Source: Terfezia claveryi (taxonomy: Eukaryota; Ascomycota; Pezizomycetes; Pezizales; Pezizaceae). From it: DNA of 64,000 nucleotides. The DNA is taken from the NCBI GenBank assembly GCA_015179025.1, contig WHUX01000044.1:248001-312000 (forward strand). Reading direction: 5' to 3'. Within the stretch, counting starts at the first letter, position 1. The number at the start of each line of letters is the position of its first letter. Below the pieces are notes generated by a model. It was not told where the DNA came from, searched no databases, and worked only from the letters and a program-made list of their open reading frames with translations. The translations under genes were made by a program, and so were the position numbers. This document shows positions 31,651-42,689 of the stretch, one piece after another.

Positions 31651-32298
31651 GTTTATATGTTTGTTTTATATTACTTTTTCCTATCATTGCTCTCATACAC
31701 TGGCTAGACTCTTCGGGTGATAAAAGTAAGTCACTTCCTTATTCCTTAGTTGCTATAGATGCTAACCAACCTACATACCATATAGGCAGCGGCAGCAGCG
31801 AACTTTGGCCTATTAGAGGCATATGTACTTTTGTTATTTATATCTATTATCTATATAAACATGATTAATGACAAGGAATCTAATACTTAGTATACCTTTT
31901 TATGCGGGGTACCAACCTAGCTGTATATGTGAACGATGTCAGACTTTGTTGGAACAGAGGTAATAGGATGACGCGGGCATAGAGTGAACGTGCGGAGGGC
32001 GAATGTGTGGATTGTGCAGTGAGTGTGCGAACTGCAGAATGAATGTGTCAGTGGGATATTTAATATTTAAGACGGACAGGTCTCTTTACTTTTATGTATC
32101 TATCAAGCAAGCGGCTTCTTTCATAGTATACGAATATACTCTTCTCTCTCTCGCACACGAAGAACGTAATTCTTCAGACTTCTCCACGGAGCATGACAGT
32201 CTGTTTTTGCCCGGGAATACCCATTGCATCCCAGCCATGAGAAGCAACATCGAATACTGGCTGCAAACCCTAAAGGTTTTGAATAGGCGAGACCACGA

Positions 32299-32829
32299 AT
32301 GCAGGGATTTGGGCTACTAGGAGCGAGAAGCTATTTGCACCCTAGGTTTGAAAGTGATGATAAAAAAGTCTTTGTTGACATTCCCTCAAAGGTAACTAAG
32401 CTAGCAATTGTCAGACTGAGATGGCTAATGAAGTTTGTATTGAAGCAGCCATGGCAACTCCTGCACATTAAGGGCGTTATAATAAAGGTAGTTTTCAAAA
32501 GTTTTAAGGTAGTCAAGTGTCAAATCTCAGCCTGGGAACCGTATATAAATAAGTTGTTTGATTTGTTGGCATCCATGAATACAGCAACTGGTCGCAAGAT
32601 TGAAGCTTCGAGTATAATGCTAGACCGAAATGAATGCTTTGTTCAGAACTGCCCCGTTGCCTTTTTTTCATCCACTAATATAGTCATGACTAATAGTCAT
32701 TACCCGCATACCCGGCAGTTTTATTTGTACCTTGCCATGAGGCTGCATTCGTATGGGTTCGCTATTGAGCTCGCCCCTACAACGAGATTATTTATGAGTT
32801 CCAAATTTCATTTTCTAGTGATTTCTTAG
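32299..32829 (+). CDS. Hypothetical ORF, 176 codons
   Basis: Open from 32299 to the stop at 32827-32829. The middle part (VFKSFKVVKCQISAWEPYINKLFDLLASMNTATGRKIEA) could be a folded helical segment, but nothing matches a family I know. The start is not certain, no promoter or intron signal is evident, and the flanks are AT-rich and gene-poor. It may be a decayed fragment or chance. Confidence 0.2.
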   Translation: MQGFGLLGARSYLHPRFESDDKKVFVDIPSKVTKLAIVRLRWLMKFVLKQPWQLLHIKGVIIKVVFKSFKVVKCQISAWEPYINKLFDLLASMNTATGRKIEASSIMLDRNECFVQNCPVAFFSSTNIVMTNSHYPHTRQFYLYLAMRLHSYGFAIELAPTTRLFMSSKFHFLVIS

Positions 32830-34088
32830 CAAGAGATGGCCGTACTGTGCCCAATAGATTTTAAATATGTTTCAGCCTCAAGGGATCTAGGCCTACCTAC
32901 TTTACTATAATACTTTTTGATATCTATAATAGCTATTGCATTTCCAACAACCATGCAGGCTCAATCAGGCTTACTGAATCGTCAGGAATGTTGGTTAGAA
33001 GATGTAGTTGGAGTTAAAGTTTGTGTGATTCAAGCTTATGAATCAACCCAATCTAGCCTGGTTAGACCCTTATGCCCATCAAAATAGCTGTGATGCGAAC
33101 GGAATCATTATATTATGATCTATGAATGCCTCCAACCTAAGGGTCACATCGCATTACTAACCCTAGCAAGGACAATAAGGTCCGTCTAATCGCATCAAAA
33201 TATATTATATAGAATTGTTATGTCCTTGTTGAGAACAAACCAAACAATTCACCGACCTATAGCCTCATATTGAATCGTTCAGGTTTATGCCGTAGCACTC
33301 TTCACTTTCTTACCCCCGAAGGGGTAAGAAAAGGAGGGGTAAAATGGGGCTGCTTTGCTGGGCTCCCTTTAAACCCAGCCTTAACTCCACTCAACAACAA
33401 TGTCTTGAGGTTGCCTGCAATTGGACCACCTTTCTTGTAGGATGTGTCTGCGTACTACTGATAAGTTCAGGATCCTCTTTTATTCCTACGCACCCACTCT
33501 ACTCTTACTAATCGTACTAAAAAACTAGATCCTTATTTGCACTAGGATTTGTATTTACGTTTACTCTAGGAGGGTTAATAAAAGAGGGTTAATAAACCAC
33601 TTAGCTCTCCCTTGATATTTCAAGACTACTATATGCTGGGAAATTGTGACAATTATGCTACTCGAGTTTTATTTAATCTCAGTAACAAAGTATGATTTTG
33701 AACACTCAGCAGGAAACCAACAGATAGTATCAAACACATCAATGTCCAAGCTGTCGGCTTGGGTTATTAGAGTAAACGTAGTCATGATAATTTATTATGA
33801 GAAAATATAGTCCAGGTAAAAAAAATATTCATTAATCTTAGATTATCATACAGTAATAACTAACTCTAGTACTAAGCCAGGTAATCAAGATAATACCCAA
33901 ATCTAAAGGCTGAAAAAGTTTATGTAAGCTTAAAAGAAGATAGATTTAAAATACTAAAGGAACAAATAGGTAGATTTGGTGTTTTCTGTTTCATCAATGA
34001 GATAAATGGCCATGCTTACACAAGAACTTCTATTAATTTAGCTTCTAGAATGAGAAACTATCCTATATGTTCTCATGTTGTGGAAATC

Positions 34089-34108
34089 AGTCCATTCCGG
34101 AATGGACT
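34089..34108. repeat. Dispersed CCGG-centred palindrome (copy 2)
   Basis: Perfect 20-bp palindrome AGTCCATT-CC/GG-AATGGACT. A further CCGGAATGG half-site follows at about 34141. It shares the AGTCCAT..ATGGACT core with the 17965-17986 palindrome. Confidence 0.65.
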
Positions 34109-34838
34109 AAGTAGGCAATTGCACAATTGCAGGGCCGTCCGGAATGGCATATATGTGTAATGTGTGAAGGCAAATTGAGTGGAAACCGAGTCTATTATTT
34201 CATATATAACAAAAGCTTCAACCTCCCAATTCCGTGATATTATCATTGGAGGGAAAATGCCAGCTTTCTTGTTATCACTATGTGTATCGTTAATAAGTAG
34301 ATATATACCAAAATTTAGCGGGGAATAATGAAGAGGTTAAGAGCTTTTATGTTTGAGCTCGTCGCTACCGTATGGTAGCAAGCATAGATTGTTGGAACGC
34401 ACACCCAGCACAGGTGCCTGGCTTACCTTACCCGGCTTACCCTGAACTCGCTAGCTAGATTTACCTTGTTCTAAATTATTTCCATGTTGTATCTGCTATG
34501 ATTGCGCTTTTTATCATAAGCTTAAACGTCACCTTATTTTGTCGCTACAGTTCTATCCGCTTATTTTTTACTTCTAGCGCTCTCATTGGCTGGTTATTCA
34601 CATCCCTGTCCAGTATTACCCTCAATACCCGTGTACATTAATATCCGGTTTTTCCTGTATTTTTCGCTCTAATCAGGCAAGTCTTCAACCGGATTATCCA
34701 CTGTTACATCTAGTGAGCTCTGCTCTAAATACTGGGCTCAGATCCGCATAGCCTACTGCGCTGCCTATTGCACCATTTCGCTGCCTATCAAGTATATACC
34801 CATATACTTTGTTACAGATCACTATCATCGTCGACCCT

Positions 34839-35075
34839 ATGGCAGCAACCACAGCAGCAGCAGCAGCGACAACAGTAGCCTTAGCGGTAGTAACTGAAAA
34901 TGAAGCTCAGGAAGTTGCTGCTACGACATTAGTACAATATTCATGTTTCTACCTACCATCACGACCACCACCAGTCCCAGAGTTCGAGTCGGTCACAGAG
35001 TTAGAGTGTGTGGATTTCTTTCGGTTCACAAGTGCGGAAAATACAACAGATACTACCCTACCTCCACTACTTTGA
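34839..35075 (+). CDS. Hypothetical small ORF, Ala-rich
   Basis: 78 codons starting MAATTAAAAATTVALAVV, followed by a Pro/Glu-containing part (SRPPPVPEFESVTELECV) ending LPPLL. The Ala/Thr tract comes from a GCA-type microsatellite. There is no recognised domain, and it could be chance. Confidence 0.25.
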   Translation: MAATTAAAAATTVALAVVTENEAQEVAATTLVQYSCFYLPSRPPPVPEFESVTELECVDFFRFTSAENTTDTTLPPLL

Positions 35076-35079
35076 GTAG

Positions 35080-36952
35080 ATGTTTCGACTGCTTGATATT
35101 GATGGTTGTTGTAGAGTGGTAACTTGAACTTCTTCAATAGTACTAGGTCTAACACACCCTATACCATAAGGAATATCCTGATCGTGGGAAGCTATATCTC
35201 GAGTTTTAACGTATTGCTATAACTATACAAGGTTGAAAGGTGAGTGGTTGGCTATTTTAATCTATTAACAATTAGTTGCTATGGTAACCTCGGAACTTGT
35301 CGGGTTACCATGGTAACTGAACAAGAAAGTTAACTACATAACCTAGAAAGTCAAGCCAGATAACTAGAAAGTAAGGTAATAACTAAATTCCTCTATCAAT
35401 CGTTCTTAGTACCTAGGTCTGGTTTCTTTCCTGCATGCAATCAAACATCATGCGAGCGCCAGAGGGTCTTGGCATGAGACTAGGCGGCTTTGGTGATGTG
35501 ATGTGTGGCAAGTTAGCGTGCCAACCAGACTACAAGTTAGCTTAGAATCAGCGGACTAAATTTCCCGTAATGGCCTGGTCGGTTGCAGAATCCAGTTCCG
35601 GTATAGGCCAGTCAATTCCGGAATGGCTTGTGCCCAAGAGGGATGTTGTGCCAACCAGACTACCATAGTCGGTTAGTCTCGATCAGACCCTCGTATCGCA
35701 ACCAGACTAACATGTACTTTACATATGTGCCAAGGTGATTCATATGCTTATCACAGTATTGGGGTCTTATCTGGAGAATGGAAAAGGGCATACAGCCGAC
35801 TAAGTTATCATTAAGTCGGGAGCAAACATACCAATTCCTCTGGGGTGGTTTCAAAAAGGTATAGTTACTGGCATCCTGTCTGCATCATCTTCAGCTACAA
35901 TTATTGGTGGATGGATCGAATGACCTACAATTCATAATTATTTCCTCGCATTGGAACCATGTCACTTTGAAGGCGTTCGGAAGTTGTGGCCAATGTGGAT
36001 GACCGGCAAAAAGCTGTTGCGCACGTTATTGGAAGAAAGGATCTTGTTTGGCTTTAAGGTTCGGGAGGCTGGAAAAGTCTAAAGAAATCTCTGTATGCCA
36101 GTGCTGTCATATTTGACATCATGACGCGATTTCGCCCTATTTTCGTCACATTCCTAATTTGTGGTAAGGTAAATTTGGATTATTAGAATCAAGAAATTGG
36201 GGTGGTATTATATATCAAAAACCTTGCTTAGCTTGTAGGCTTTTGGAAATATATTTAAGCTGTTTGGGGGGGGGGCGGGGAGTTCCTAGACACCATGTTA
36301 TGACTACGTATGTACGTATGTACTGTACGTACCCCCATTATGTGAAGTATAGGAAGTATCATGTATTACGGGGAACTTTGGAAATTATATTCACGTAGGT
36401 CTCCTGCAATATAAATGCGTGATATATGTATGATTTGAGAGGCTATTTGGTTCAGTTAGGCCATACTGGGGCGTTCGAGCGGATAGTGAGTTCTGAAGGT
36501 TTCGTATATTTGCTAGCTACATGCTTTAGGTCTTATAGTGCTCGTTTTGATCTATGTATAGGATTTGTTCTGCCTTATACCACACTCACTTGTATCAGGG
36601 GGAGATTCAGGAGCTTGTAAAACCTTTGGGTGCTTCCGATAACATTCATCAGTTCATCATCCCGTCAGCACACAGCGGTTGAGTGACAAGCAAGGTATAT
36701 CCTACAATATACAGGTTTTCTGCAAAGGGCAGCACTGCCGTCGATGAACGAACCTTAAGGTCAGCTGCTAATAAGTCTTGAGTTCCAGTGCATACTATAA
36801 TGATCATTTTAAGGAGACAACAGCGAGGTATCCGTTTGAGAATTAAGATAAGAAACGTTGGATTCAAGTATTTCCGTAAATTTATATTTTTATTCTGCAA
36901 GTTACCCAGGTATCGGGCCCTTAGGCTTCATTGGTTGACCGTTTACCGCCAA
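35080..36952. other. Intergenic, no gene recognised
   Basis: No gene supported. It contains the third palindrome copy at 35564-35631, a G-run (about 36266-36280) and an alternating TACGTATG string near 36305. ORFs are at most 83 codons and lack motifs. Its right end is the 3' flank of the aldo/keto reductase gene. Confidence 0.4.
35564..35631. repeat. Dispersed CCGG-centred palindrome (copy 3, degenerate)
   Basis: Starts CCCGTAATGGCCTGGTCGG as in the 17936 copy, then TTGCAGAATCCAGTTCCGG and CAATTCCGGAATGG. Two CCGG centres and the shared leader show it is a rearranged copy of the same element. Confidence 0.6.
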
Positions 36953-37908
36953 CTATGGGATATGCACCAAGTATGGGCAAACCGCCCCTTGACCATCCTC
37001 CATACCAATACCTAGAGTCTCAATTTCCGCCATCTCTTTCTTCGTCAAAGCCCAACCAAACACCTCTCTATTCAACCTGATCCTCTCCGGATCGTCACTC
37101 TTTGGGAGAGGAATCCACCCTTTTTGCAAACTCCACCGGACTAAAACCTGAGCCGGTGTTACGTTATGCGCCTGAGCAATAGATACTAGTGTTGGGTTAT
37201 CCATTTTGCGTGCGCGGACGAGAGGGGAGTATGCTTGCAAGAGGATATTGTGCGAGGCACAGAAAGAGGCGAGTGCCGGCTGAGGACAGAAAGGGTGGAG
37301 CTCTAGTTGATTGATGACAGGGGGGTGAGATGCATAAGTAAGAAGTTCCTTGATATGTTGAATGCCACTAAAGTGGGGAGGTGTCCATGTAATTAGTTGT
37401 TTTTTTTCTTTACCACGGGGTTATAGTCTATGAGAGTTACTTACTAGTTTGATACACCAATCTCCCTTGTTCCGCCCTCTGCCTGTAACTTCTCTAGAGC
37501 TTGCCATTGTATTTTCCTGCCCTCTGGCCCGCTCAAGGGGTTATGGATCAAGAATAGATCCACATACCCCTCACCGCCCTCCCACTTTCCCTTGGTTCCT
37601 GATGATTTTCGCACACTGTCCCTTAAGCTCTCCAATGTTTCTTCGACCCCTCCTTTCGGACCCCCAATCTTCGTGATAATGAAAAGCTCTGAGCGGGGAA
37701 GCCCACATGAAATAACCACACGACCGACCTCTGCTTCATTTTCGTACAACTGCGCGGTGTCAAGTAGACGATACCCCTGTTGTAGGGCTGTAAGGATAGA
37801 AGAGTGGCCAGCGGCGTTGTATACACCGAACCCAATGCATGGGATGGTGGTTTTGGGGCTATGTGGGGAATTGGGAAGTTCCCATCGGGTGGTTGCGGTA
37901 AGGCTCAT
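36953..37908 (-). CDS. Aldo/keto reductase, two exons
   Basis: Complete 292-residue NADPH-dependent aldo/keto reductase, a soluble TIM-barrel enzyme that reduces aldehydes and ketones. Exons are 37908-37445 and 37367-36953. The intron 37368-37444 (77 nt) is GTAAGT..CTAATT..TTTAG and rejoins GVSN-YGIQHIKELL. The catalytic tetrad is visible: Asp and Tyr in LLDTAQLYENEAEVG, Lys in FIITKIGG, His in LFLIHNP. Also present are NQLELHPFCPQPAL, LLQAYSPLVR and the cofactor-binding IPLPKSDDPERIRLN near the C terminus. The start at 37908 (MSLTATTRWEL) suits the family; an upstream in-frame ATG at 37980 adds 24 unlikely residues. No damage was seen. Substrate cannot be told, and no pathway partners adjoin. 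Confidence 0.92.
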
Positions 37909-38452
37909 GATGTCGACTGGATCGGGAGTATAGATTTCGGAAAGCAGATATAATTGCAGGGAAGGAGATTTAGCTAGCAACGGTTGTAGGTTGACTTCGG
38001 TGTCTAGTAAGAGGAGTTGTAATTTCTACGAGCTCAGATAAACTCTCTTTATATAACAGGAGCTGACCCTTAACCTACATGACTAAGAAGTTCAATTATG
38101 CAGCCAGAATAATGCTTACAAAAATGATTAGTTGAATAACGACATTTTATGTATATGTATAAACGTAACGGAAAGTTCCTTTCGCACCCTTGCATCGAGC
38201 GTCTCACAAGGTAGCTACGTACTTACCGAAGTAATTGGAAAATAACAAAATAACACCCACCCTTTGAAAATAGGTACCGGTAACCACCCGTCTCACTTTA
38301 CAAAGGTAACCAGTAGGTAGTCGAGATATACCCGGTACGGTAGTGCGCCAAGATATATTTGTATGAATCCAGGTGGCTGCTGTAACAAATCTAAACCTAT
38401 TGGAGAGCACCCTTCTAGTGAAATTCGTAGTTAAGCTCAACAGACACACTCT
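37909..38452. other. 5' flank of the aldo/keto reductase
   Basis: About 540 bases between the reductase start and the large mariner element. The minus strand upstream of the start has TATATAAAGAG (near 38050) about 140 bases away, a plausible TATA element. No other gene is seen. Confidence 0.4.
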
Positions 38453-38728
38453 TAGGTGGGCAATGAATTTGGTACCCCCCTGCATAAGAGTCTTGCGTTA
38501 GCGCGTATATTATAGGTTTAGCGCGCATATTATAGGTTTAGCGCTAATGTTTAGTAGGCAGTAACAACACCAACAGTTGGCAGGCACTGGCCTCTCGTAT
38601 GATAGCGTAGGCATTTACGCGTCAACATGCTACCCCTATAGCACAACATCCTCTATACTCCAACATCCTCTATTGCACAATACCGCAATATCATACTGTA
38701 TTACAGAATATCTCTAACACACATCAAC

Positions 38729-39304
38729 ATGTACTTCTGTATCATTGCCATTCTTCTTGCCTTATTGACCACTCACGTGGTTAGTACCATCACGACCCGC
38801 ACCAATCCCACCACTACCACCACTACTACCACTACCACCACTACCACCACTACCACCACTACCACCACTACCACCACTACTACCACTACCCCCACTACCA
38901 CAACTACTACCACTACCCCGACTACCACCACTACCCCTATCCGAGTCGATCTAATACAGAGATCAGTAGATTGTCAACTTCTGGCAGAACTAGATCACCG
39001 ATTTCGTTGGGAACAAGTAAATCCGAGTTGTGAAGGTCTGAGTGTGAGAATCAAGGAACGGGTCTCGCAATATTGCGATGACCAATTGGTGCATTTTCCA
39101 GCCGCAAGGCAAGCACCACAACTGGTCTATCTGAATCAGCCAATTCAGAAAAAAGTTAGGTGGGCTGATAGTTGGGTCGACTCTGATCTGGGGTCTATGG
39201 ACCACTTTGATTTGTCTGATGTGGAGATTTCCACAATACCTGATTCGGAAATACCTGATTTGGAGTACCAGTATTCATGGGAGGAATTTAATTCGCAGTG
39301 GTAG
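38729..39304 (+). CDS. Mariner passenger protein, unknown function (copy 2)
   Basis: 191 residues. Same architecture as copy 1: hydrophobic start MYFCIIAILLALLTTHVVS, a much longer Thr tract (over 35 Thr from ACC/ACT repeats, with a few Pro) and the same C-terminal domain. Copy 2 differs from copy 1 at only a few residues there (E to G after SCE, S/N in the YLNQP block, P/S in WVDS) and has a five-residue insertion repeating IPDSE as IPDLE. Intact in both copies despite decay of the transposase. Cys residues are present in the domain. No family match; a secreted or membrane-anchored role is inference from the N terminus. Confidence 0.6.
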   Translation: MYFCIIAILLALLTTHVVSTITTRTNPTTTTTTTTTTTTTTTTTTTTTTTTTTTPTTTTTTTTPTTTTTPIRVDLIQRSVDCQLLAELDHRFRWEQVNPSCEGLSVRIKERVSQYCDDQLVHFPAARQAPQLVYLNQPIQKKVRWADSWVDSDLGSMDHFDLSDVEISTIPDSEIPDLEYQYSWEEFNSQW

Positions 39305-40797
39305 AGCTAGCGGGAGAGCTGGCGGAAGAGCTGGCGGAAGAGCTGGCGGAAGACCTGGCGGAAGAGCTGGCGGAAGAGCTGGCAGAAGAGCTGGCAGAAG
39401 AGCTAGCAGAAGAGCTAGTGGAAGAGCTGGCGGGAGGGAGAGCTGGCGGGAGGGAGAGCTGGTGGAAGAGCTGGCAGAAGAGCTGGCAGAAGACCTGGCG
39501 GAAGAGCTGGCGGAAGAGCTGGCGGAAGAGCTGGCAGAAGAGCTGGCAGAAGAGCTAGCAGAAGACCTGGCGGAAGAGCTGGCGGAAGAGCTAGTGGAAG
39601 AGCTGGCGGAAGAGCTGGCGGAAGAGCTGGCGGAAGAGCTAGTGGAAGAGCTGGCAGAAGAGCTAGCAGAAGAGCTAGTGGAAGAGCTGGCGGGAGGGAG
39701 AGCTGGCGGGAGGGAGAGCTGGTGGAAGAGCTAGCAGAAGAGCTAGTGGAAGAGCTGGCGGGAGGGAGAGCTGGTGGAAGAGCTGGCGGAAGAGCTTGCA
39801 GAAGAGCTGGCAGAAGAGCTGGCGGAAGAGCTGGCGGAAGAGCTAGTGGAAGAGCTGGCGGAAGAGCTGGCGGAAGAGCTAGTGGAAGAGCTGGCGGGAG
39901 AGCTGGCTGGCGGCGGGAGGGAGAGCTGGTGGAAGAGCTAGTAGAAGAGCTGGTGGGAGAGCTGGCGGGAGAGCTAGTGGGAGAGCTGGCGGGGGAGGGC
40001 TGGCTGGCGGGGGAGGGCTGGCGGGGGAGGGCTGTTTTCTTTTGTATTTGTTTTCTTTTGTTTGAGGCTGCTGGCGGGGAGGGCTGGCTGGCGGGGGAGG
40101 GCTGGTGGGGGAGGGCTGGCGGGGGAGGGTTGTTTTCTTTTGTTTGGGGGAGGGCTGGCGGGGGAGGGCTGTTTTCTTTTGTATTTGTTTTCTTTTGTTT
40201 GGGGGAGGGCTGCTGGCGGGAGGGCTGCTGGCGGGAGGGCTGGCTGGCGGGGGAGGGCTGGCGGGGGAGGGGAGGGCTGCTGGTGGGAGGGCTGGCTGGC
40301 GGGGGAGGGCTGGCGCGGGAGGGGAGGGCTGCTGGCGGGAGGGCTGCTGGCGGGAGGGCTGGCTGGCGGGGAGGGCTGGCGGGGGAGGGGAGGGCTGCTG
40401 GTGGGAGGGCTGGCTGGCGGGGGAGGGCTGGCGCGGGAGGGGAGGGCTGCTGGCGGGAGGGCTGGCGGGGGAGGGTTGTTTTCTTTTGTTTGGGGGAGGG
40501 CTGGCGGGGGAGGGGAGGGCTGCTGGCGGGAGGGCTGCTGGCGGGAGGGCTGGCTGGCGGGGGAGGGCTGGCGGGGGAGGGGAGGGCAGCTGGTGGGAGG
40601 GCTGCTGGCGGGGGAGGGCTGGTGGAGGAGCGCTGGCGGGGGAGGGTTGTTTTCTTTTGTTTGGGGGAGGGCTGGCGGGGGAGGGCTGGCGGGGGAGGGC
40701 TGGCGGGGGAGGGGAGGGCTGCTGGTGGGAGGGCTGCTGGCGGGAGGGCTGGCTGGCGGGGGAGGGCTGGCGGGGGAGGGCTGGCGGGAGGGCTGGC
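39305..40797. repeat. 1.5-kb purine-rich tandem array, two phases
   Basis: First part (39305-39990): 12-bp units GAGCTGGCGGAA with AGA, CTA and GTG variants, about 55 copies. Second part (39990-40797): G-rich units such as GGGGGAGGGCTGGC, with GGGAGGGCTGCTGGC blocks. These are interrupted at least four times by GTTGTTTTCTTTTGTTTG-type T-rich spacers that recur in the same arrangement. Strong purine/pyrimidine strand asymmetry and many runs of three or more Gs could favour R-loops or G-quadruplexes. Long ORFs on both strands are repeat artefacts. Confidence 0.93.
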
Positions 40798-40966
40798 AAT
40801 AAAAGTAAGTACTTCACTTCCTCATTCCTTAGTTGCTATAGATGCTAACCAACCCACATACCATATAGGCAACGGCAGCAGCGAACTTTGGCCTATTAAT
40901 AGATTAGAGATATTTGTTATTTATATGATCTATTATCTATATAAACATTGATTAATGACAAGAAAT

Positions 40967-42189
40967 TTAATACTTAGTATACCAACCTTCTGCCTTAATA
41001 ACAGCTGCTACACGACGAGGCATAGAGGTATAAAGACTATGAAAAAGTGACTCAGGAATACTCTCCCAAATCTCCGCTAGTTGCATCTGCTAATGCTTCC
41101 TTAACTACTTCTGGACTTCCCGGCATATTAATCAAATCCGGATACATTCGGTGAAGTTGGCGTTTCATATATGCCCAAACATGTTCGATTGAATTAAGGT
41201 CAGGAGAGTAGGCTGGATGTTTAGCAACAACCCAATCATTATCTTTGAACCATGTGCGTGCAAGCTTGGAGGTGTAGATTGATGAATTGTCTTGCATAAA
41301 AACTGGATCATCAATACCCATCAACTCACTCATTTCCAAACGAACATCAGGAAGAACATGTGTTAAAATCTCAACATATCGAATAGCATTATTATGCCCT
41401 TCAAGTAGTGGCCATAAATATCCTCTTGATGATCCAAAAAAATATCCCCATACCATGAGAAAGATATGTATCATGAGCCATCCTATATATAATTATTAGA
41501 TCTAATAATTATAAGGATTAAGAAAGGAGTAATATACCTGCATGGATTTACTGCCTGCACTTCATAACGATCCTCTCCCTTTTTTCTCCAAACCCACTTT
41601 GCCCCTGCTCCTTTACTATGCTCTACTGAGCACTCATCAGACCAAACATATTTTTTCCATTGCTCTAGAGTCCGATCCTTCCGTTCTAGAGCCCATGCTA
41701 ATCTTGCACTAACATGCCATGGTAGTAGCTTTGGTCGCTTTCTTGCTATCCATTTTCGAATTCCTTTACCCCAAAGCATACGATCAATAGTTTGTAGATG
41801 AATATCTTGTAACTCGGGTCTATAAGCTTCAGCTTAGATATTGAAGCATCCCCTTCAATAAGAGCTAGAACTGCATCCTCGGCAGCTTTTGAGATCTTCT
41901 TTTGTCGACCTGGATGTGGCTTATTTGTATGGGTTCCACGTTCTATATAGCATTGGATAAAATTCTGGATAGTTGACTTAGGTCGACTGATATGGCTGGC
42001 AATTTGTCCATATCTACAGCCTTGCTCATAGAGAAGCGTAATCTTGCCTTTTTCGAAATCAGTTAACTGCTTTTTCTGGGTAGTGGGTATGACAGGCTCG
42101 TCTGGTTCTACTGTAGTGGGTATAATAGGCTCGTCTGGTTCTGCTAAAAGCGTATTAAATTGAAATGTAGATAGATTAGGTTCTGACAT
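40967..42189 (-). pseudogene. Tc1/mariner-type transposase (copy B), frameshifted
   Basis: Transposase of the element at 38455. Order: N-terminal helix-turn-helix (LTDFEKGKITLLYEQGCRYGQIA, SRPKSTIQNFIQCY), a GRPR-like GRQKKISK, first Asp in KYVWSDECSVEH, VMVWG-like LMVWGYFFG, second Asp in PVFMQDNSSIYTS, third acidic residue in SPDLNSIEHVWAYMK (Glu, DDE type), and the C-terminal SMPRRVAAVIKAEGWYTKY. Frame changes lie near 41820, at 41475-41540 and near 41070. The middle one coincides with a probable intron (GTATAT..ATATAG after VNPC) at the same place as an intron in copy C, but it does not restore the frame exactly. Probably inactive. Confidence 0.85.
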
Positions 42190-42689
42190 GATATATAGGA
42201 GGAATCAGAGGCTTTTACTCTAAAGTTCATGAGCTGTCTGCTGGTACTGGTACCGGTAGATAATATATCTAAGTATTTGGTTGCGTGGTTAAGGGGGAGT
42301 AAGACATTTACCTACAAATGTGCTAGCCGTGTTCAATGCATTAAATCTGAGTTAAGCGCGCTGCATACCCGCCCCTTTTATGTGGGGTACTATATTCATT
42401 TTTTATTTTTTTTTTTTTTTGAAATCTATACGCTTGAGGAGCCTAAGGCTATGAGGCGGATCCATTCCCTCGTCTCAAAAGACTCGGTATGCCCACGGAA
42501 CAATGGGCTGCATAAACGCCCAGCCTCCCGAACTAAAGAAAATCGAATGACCCCCTCCCCCCGCCACACCCGCTGACCAGCCCCATCCCTGTAGTGATAT
42601 CCTCCGCCGCCACGCCCCTTGCCAGCCCTTCCCCAATCCCCCCACCCCCTCTAGCCCCCCTCCTCCGCCTATTGCCTCTCTAAGCTAGA

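Larger units (their letters stand above)
30294..31917. mobile_element. Non-autonomous mariner derivative carrying the passenger gene
   Basis: A 1.6-kb element flanked by TA (30292-30293 and 31918-31919), within a palindromic target TACAGC-TA-GCTGTA. The left end GGTGGCAATGAATTTGGTAC matches that of the large element at 38455. The right end is GGGGTACCAACC with about 10 bp of the repeat lost. The interior keeps sub-terminal repeats (TTAGCGCGCATATTATAG type), the passenger ORF and a purine-rich tandem array. It then keeps the segment just downstream of the transposase gene up to its last codons (31884-31895). The rest of the transposase is deleted. It would need enzyme from a full copy to move. 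Confidence 0.82.
31920..34838. other. AT-rich intergenic region, one doubtful ORF
   Basis: About 2.9 kb without a recognisable gene. A 176-codon plus-strand ORF (32299-32829) shows no known motif or signal. Other contents are a hairpin at about 33310-33330 (CTTACCCC/GGGGTAAG arms) and a palindrome at 34089-34108. Confidence 0.4.

Noticed and set aside
39207..40951. Long ORFs coding EELA, GRAGG or Pro-rich repeats in the purine-rich array
   Set aside because: The 12-bp unit is stop-free in several frames on both strands. These readings are repeat artefacts.
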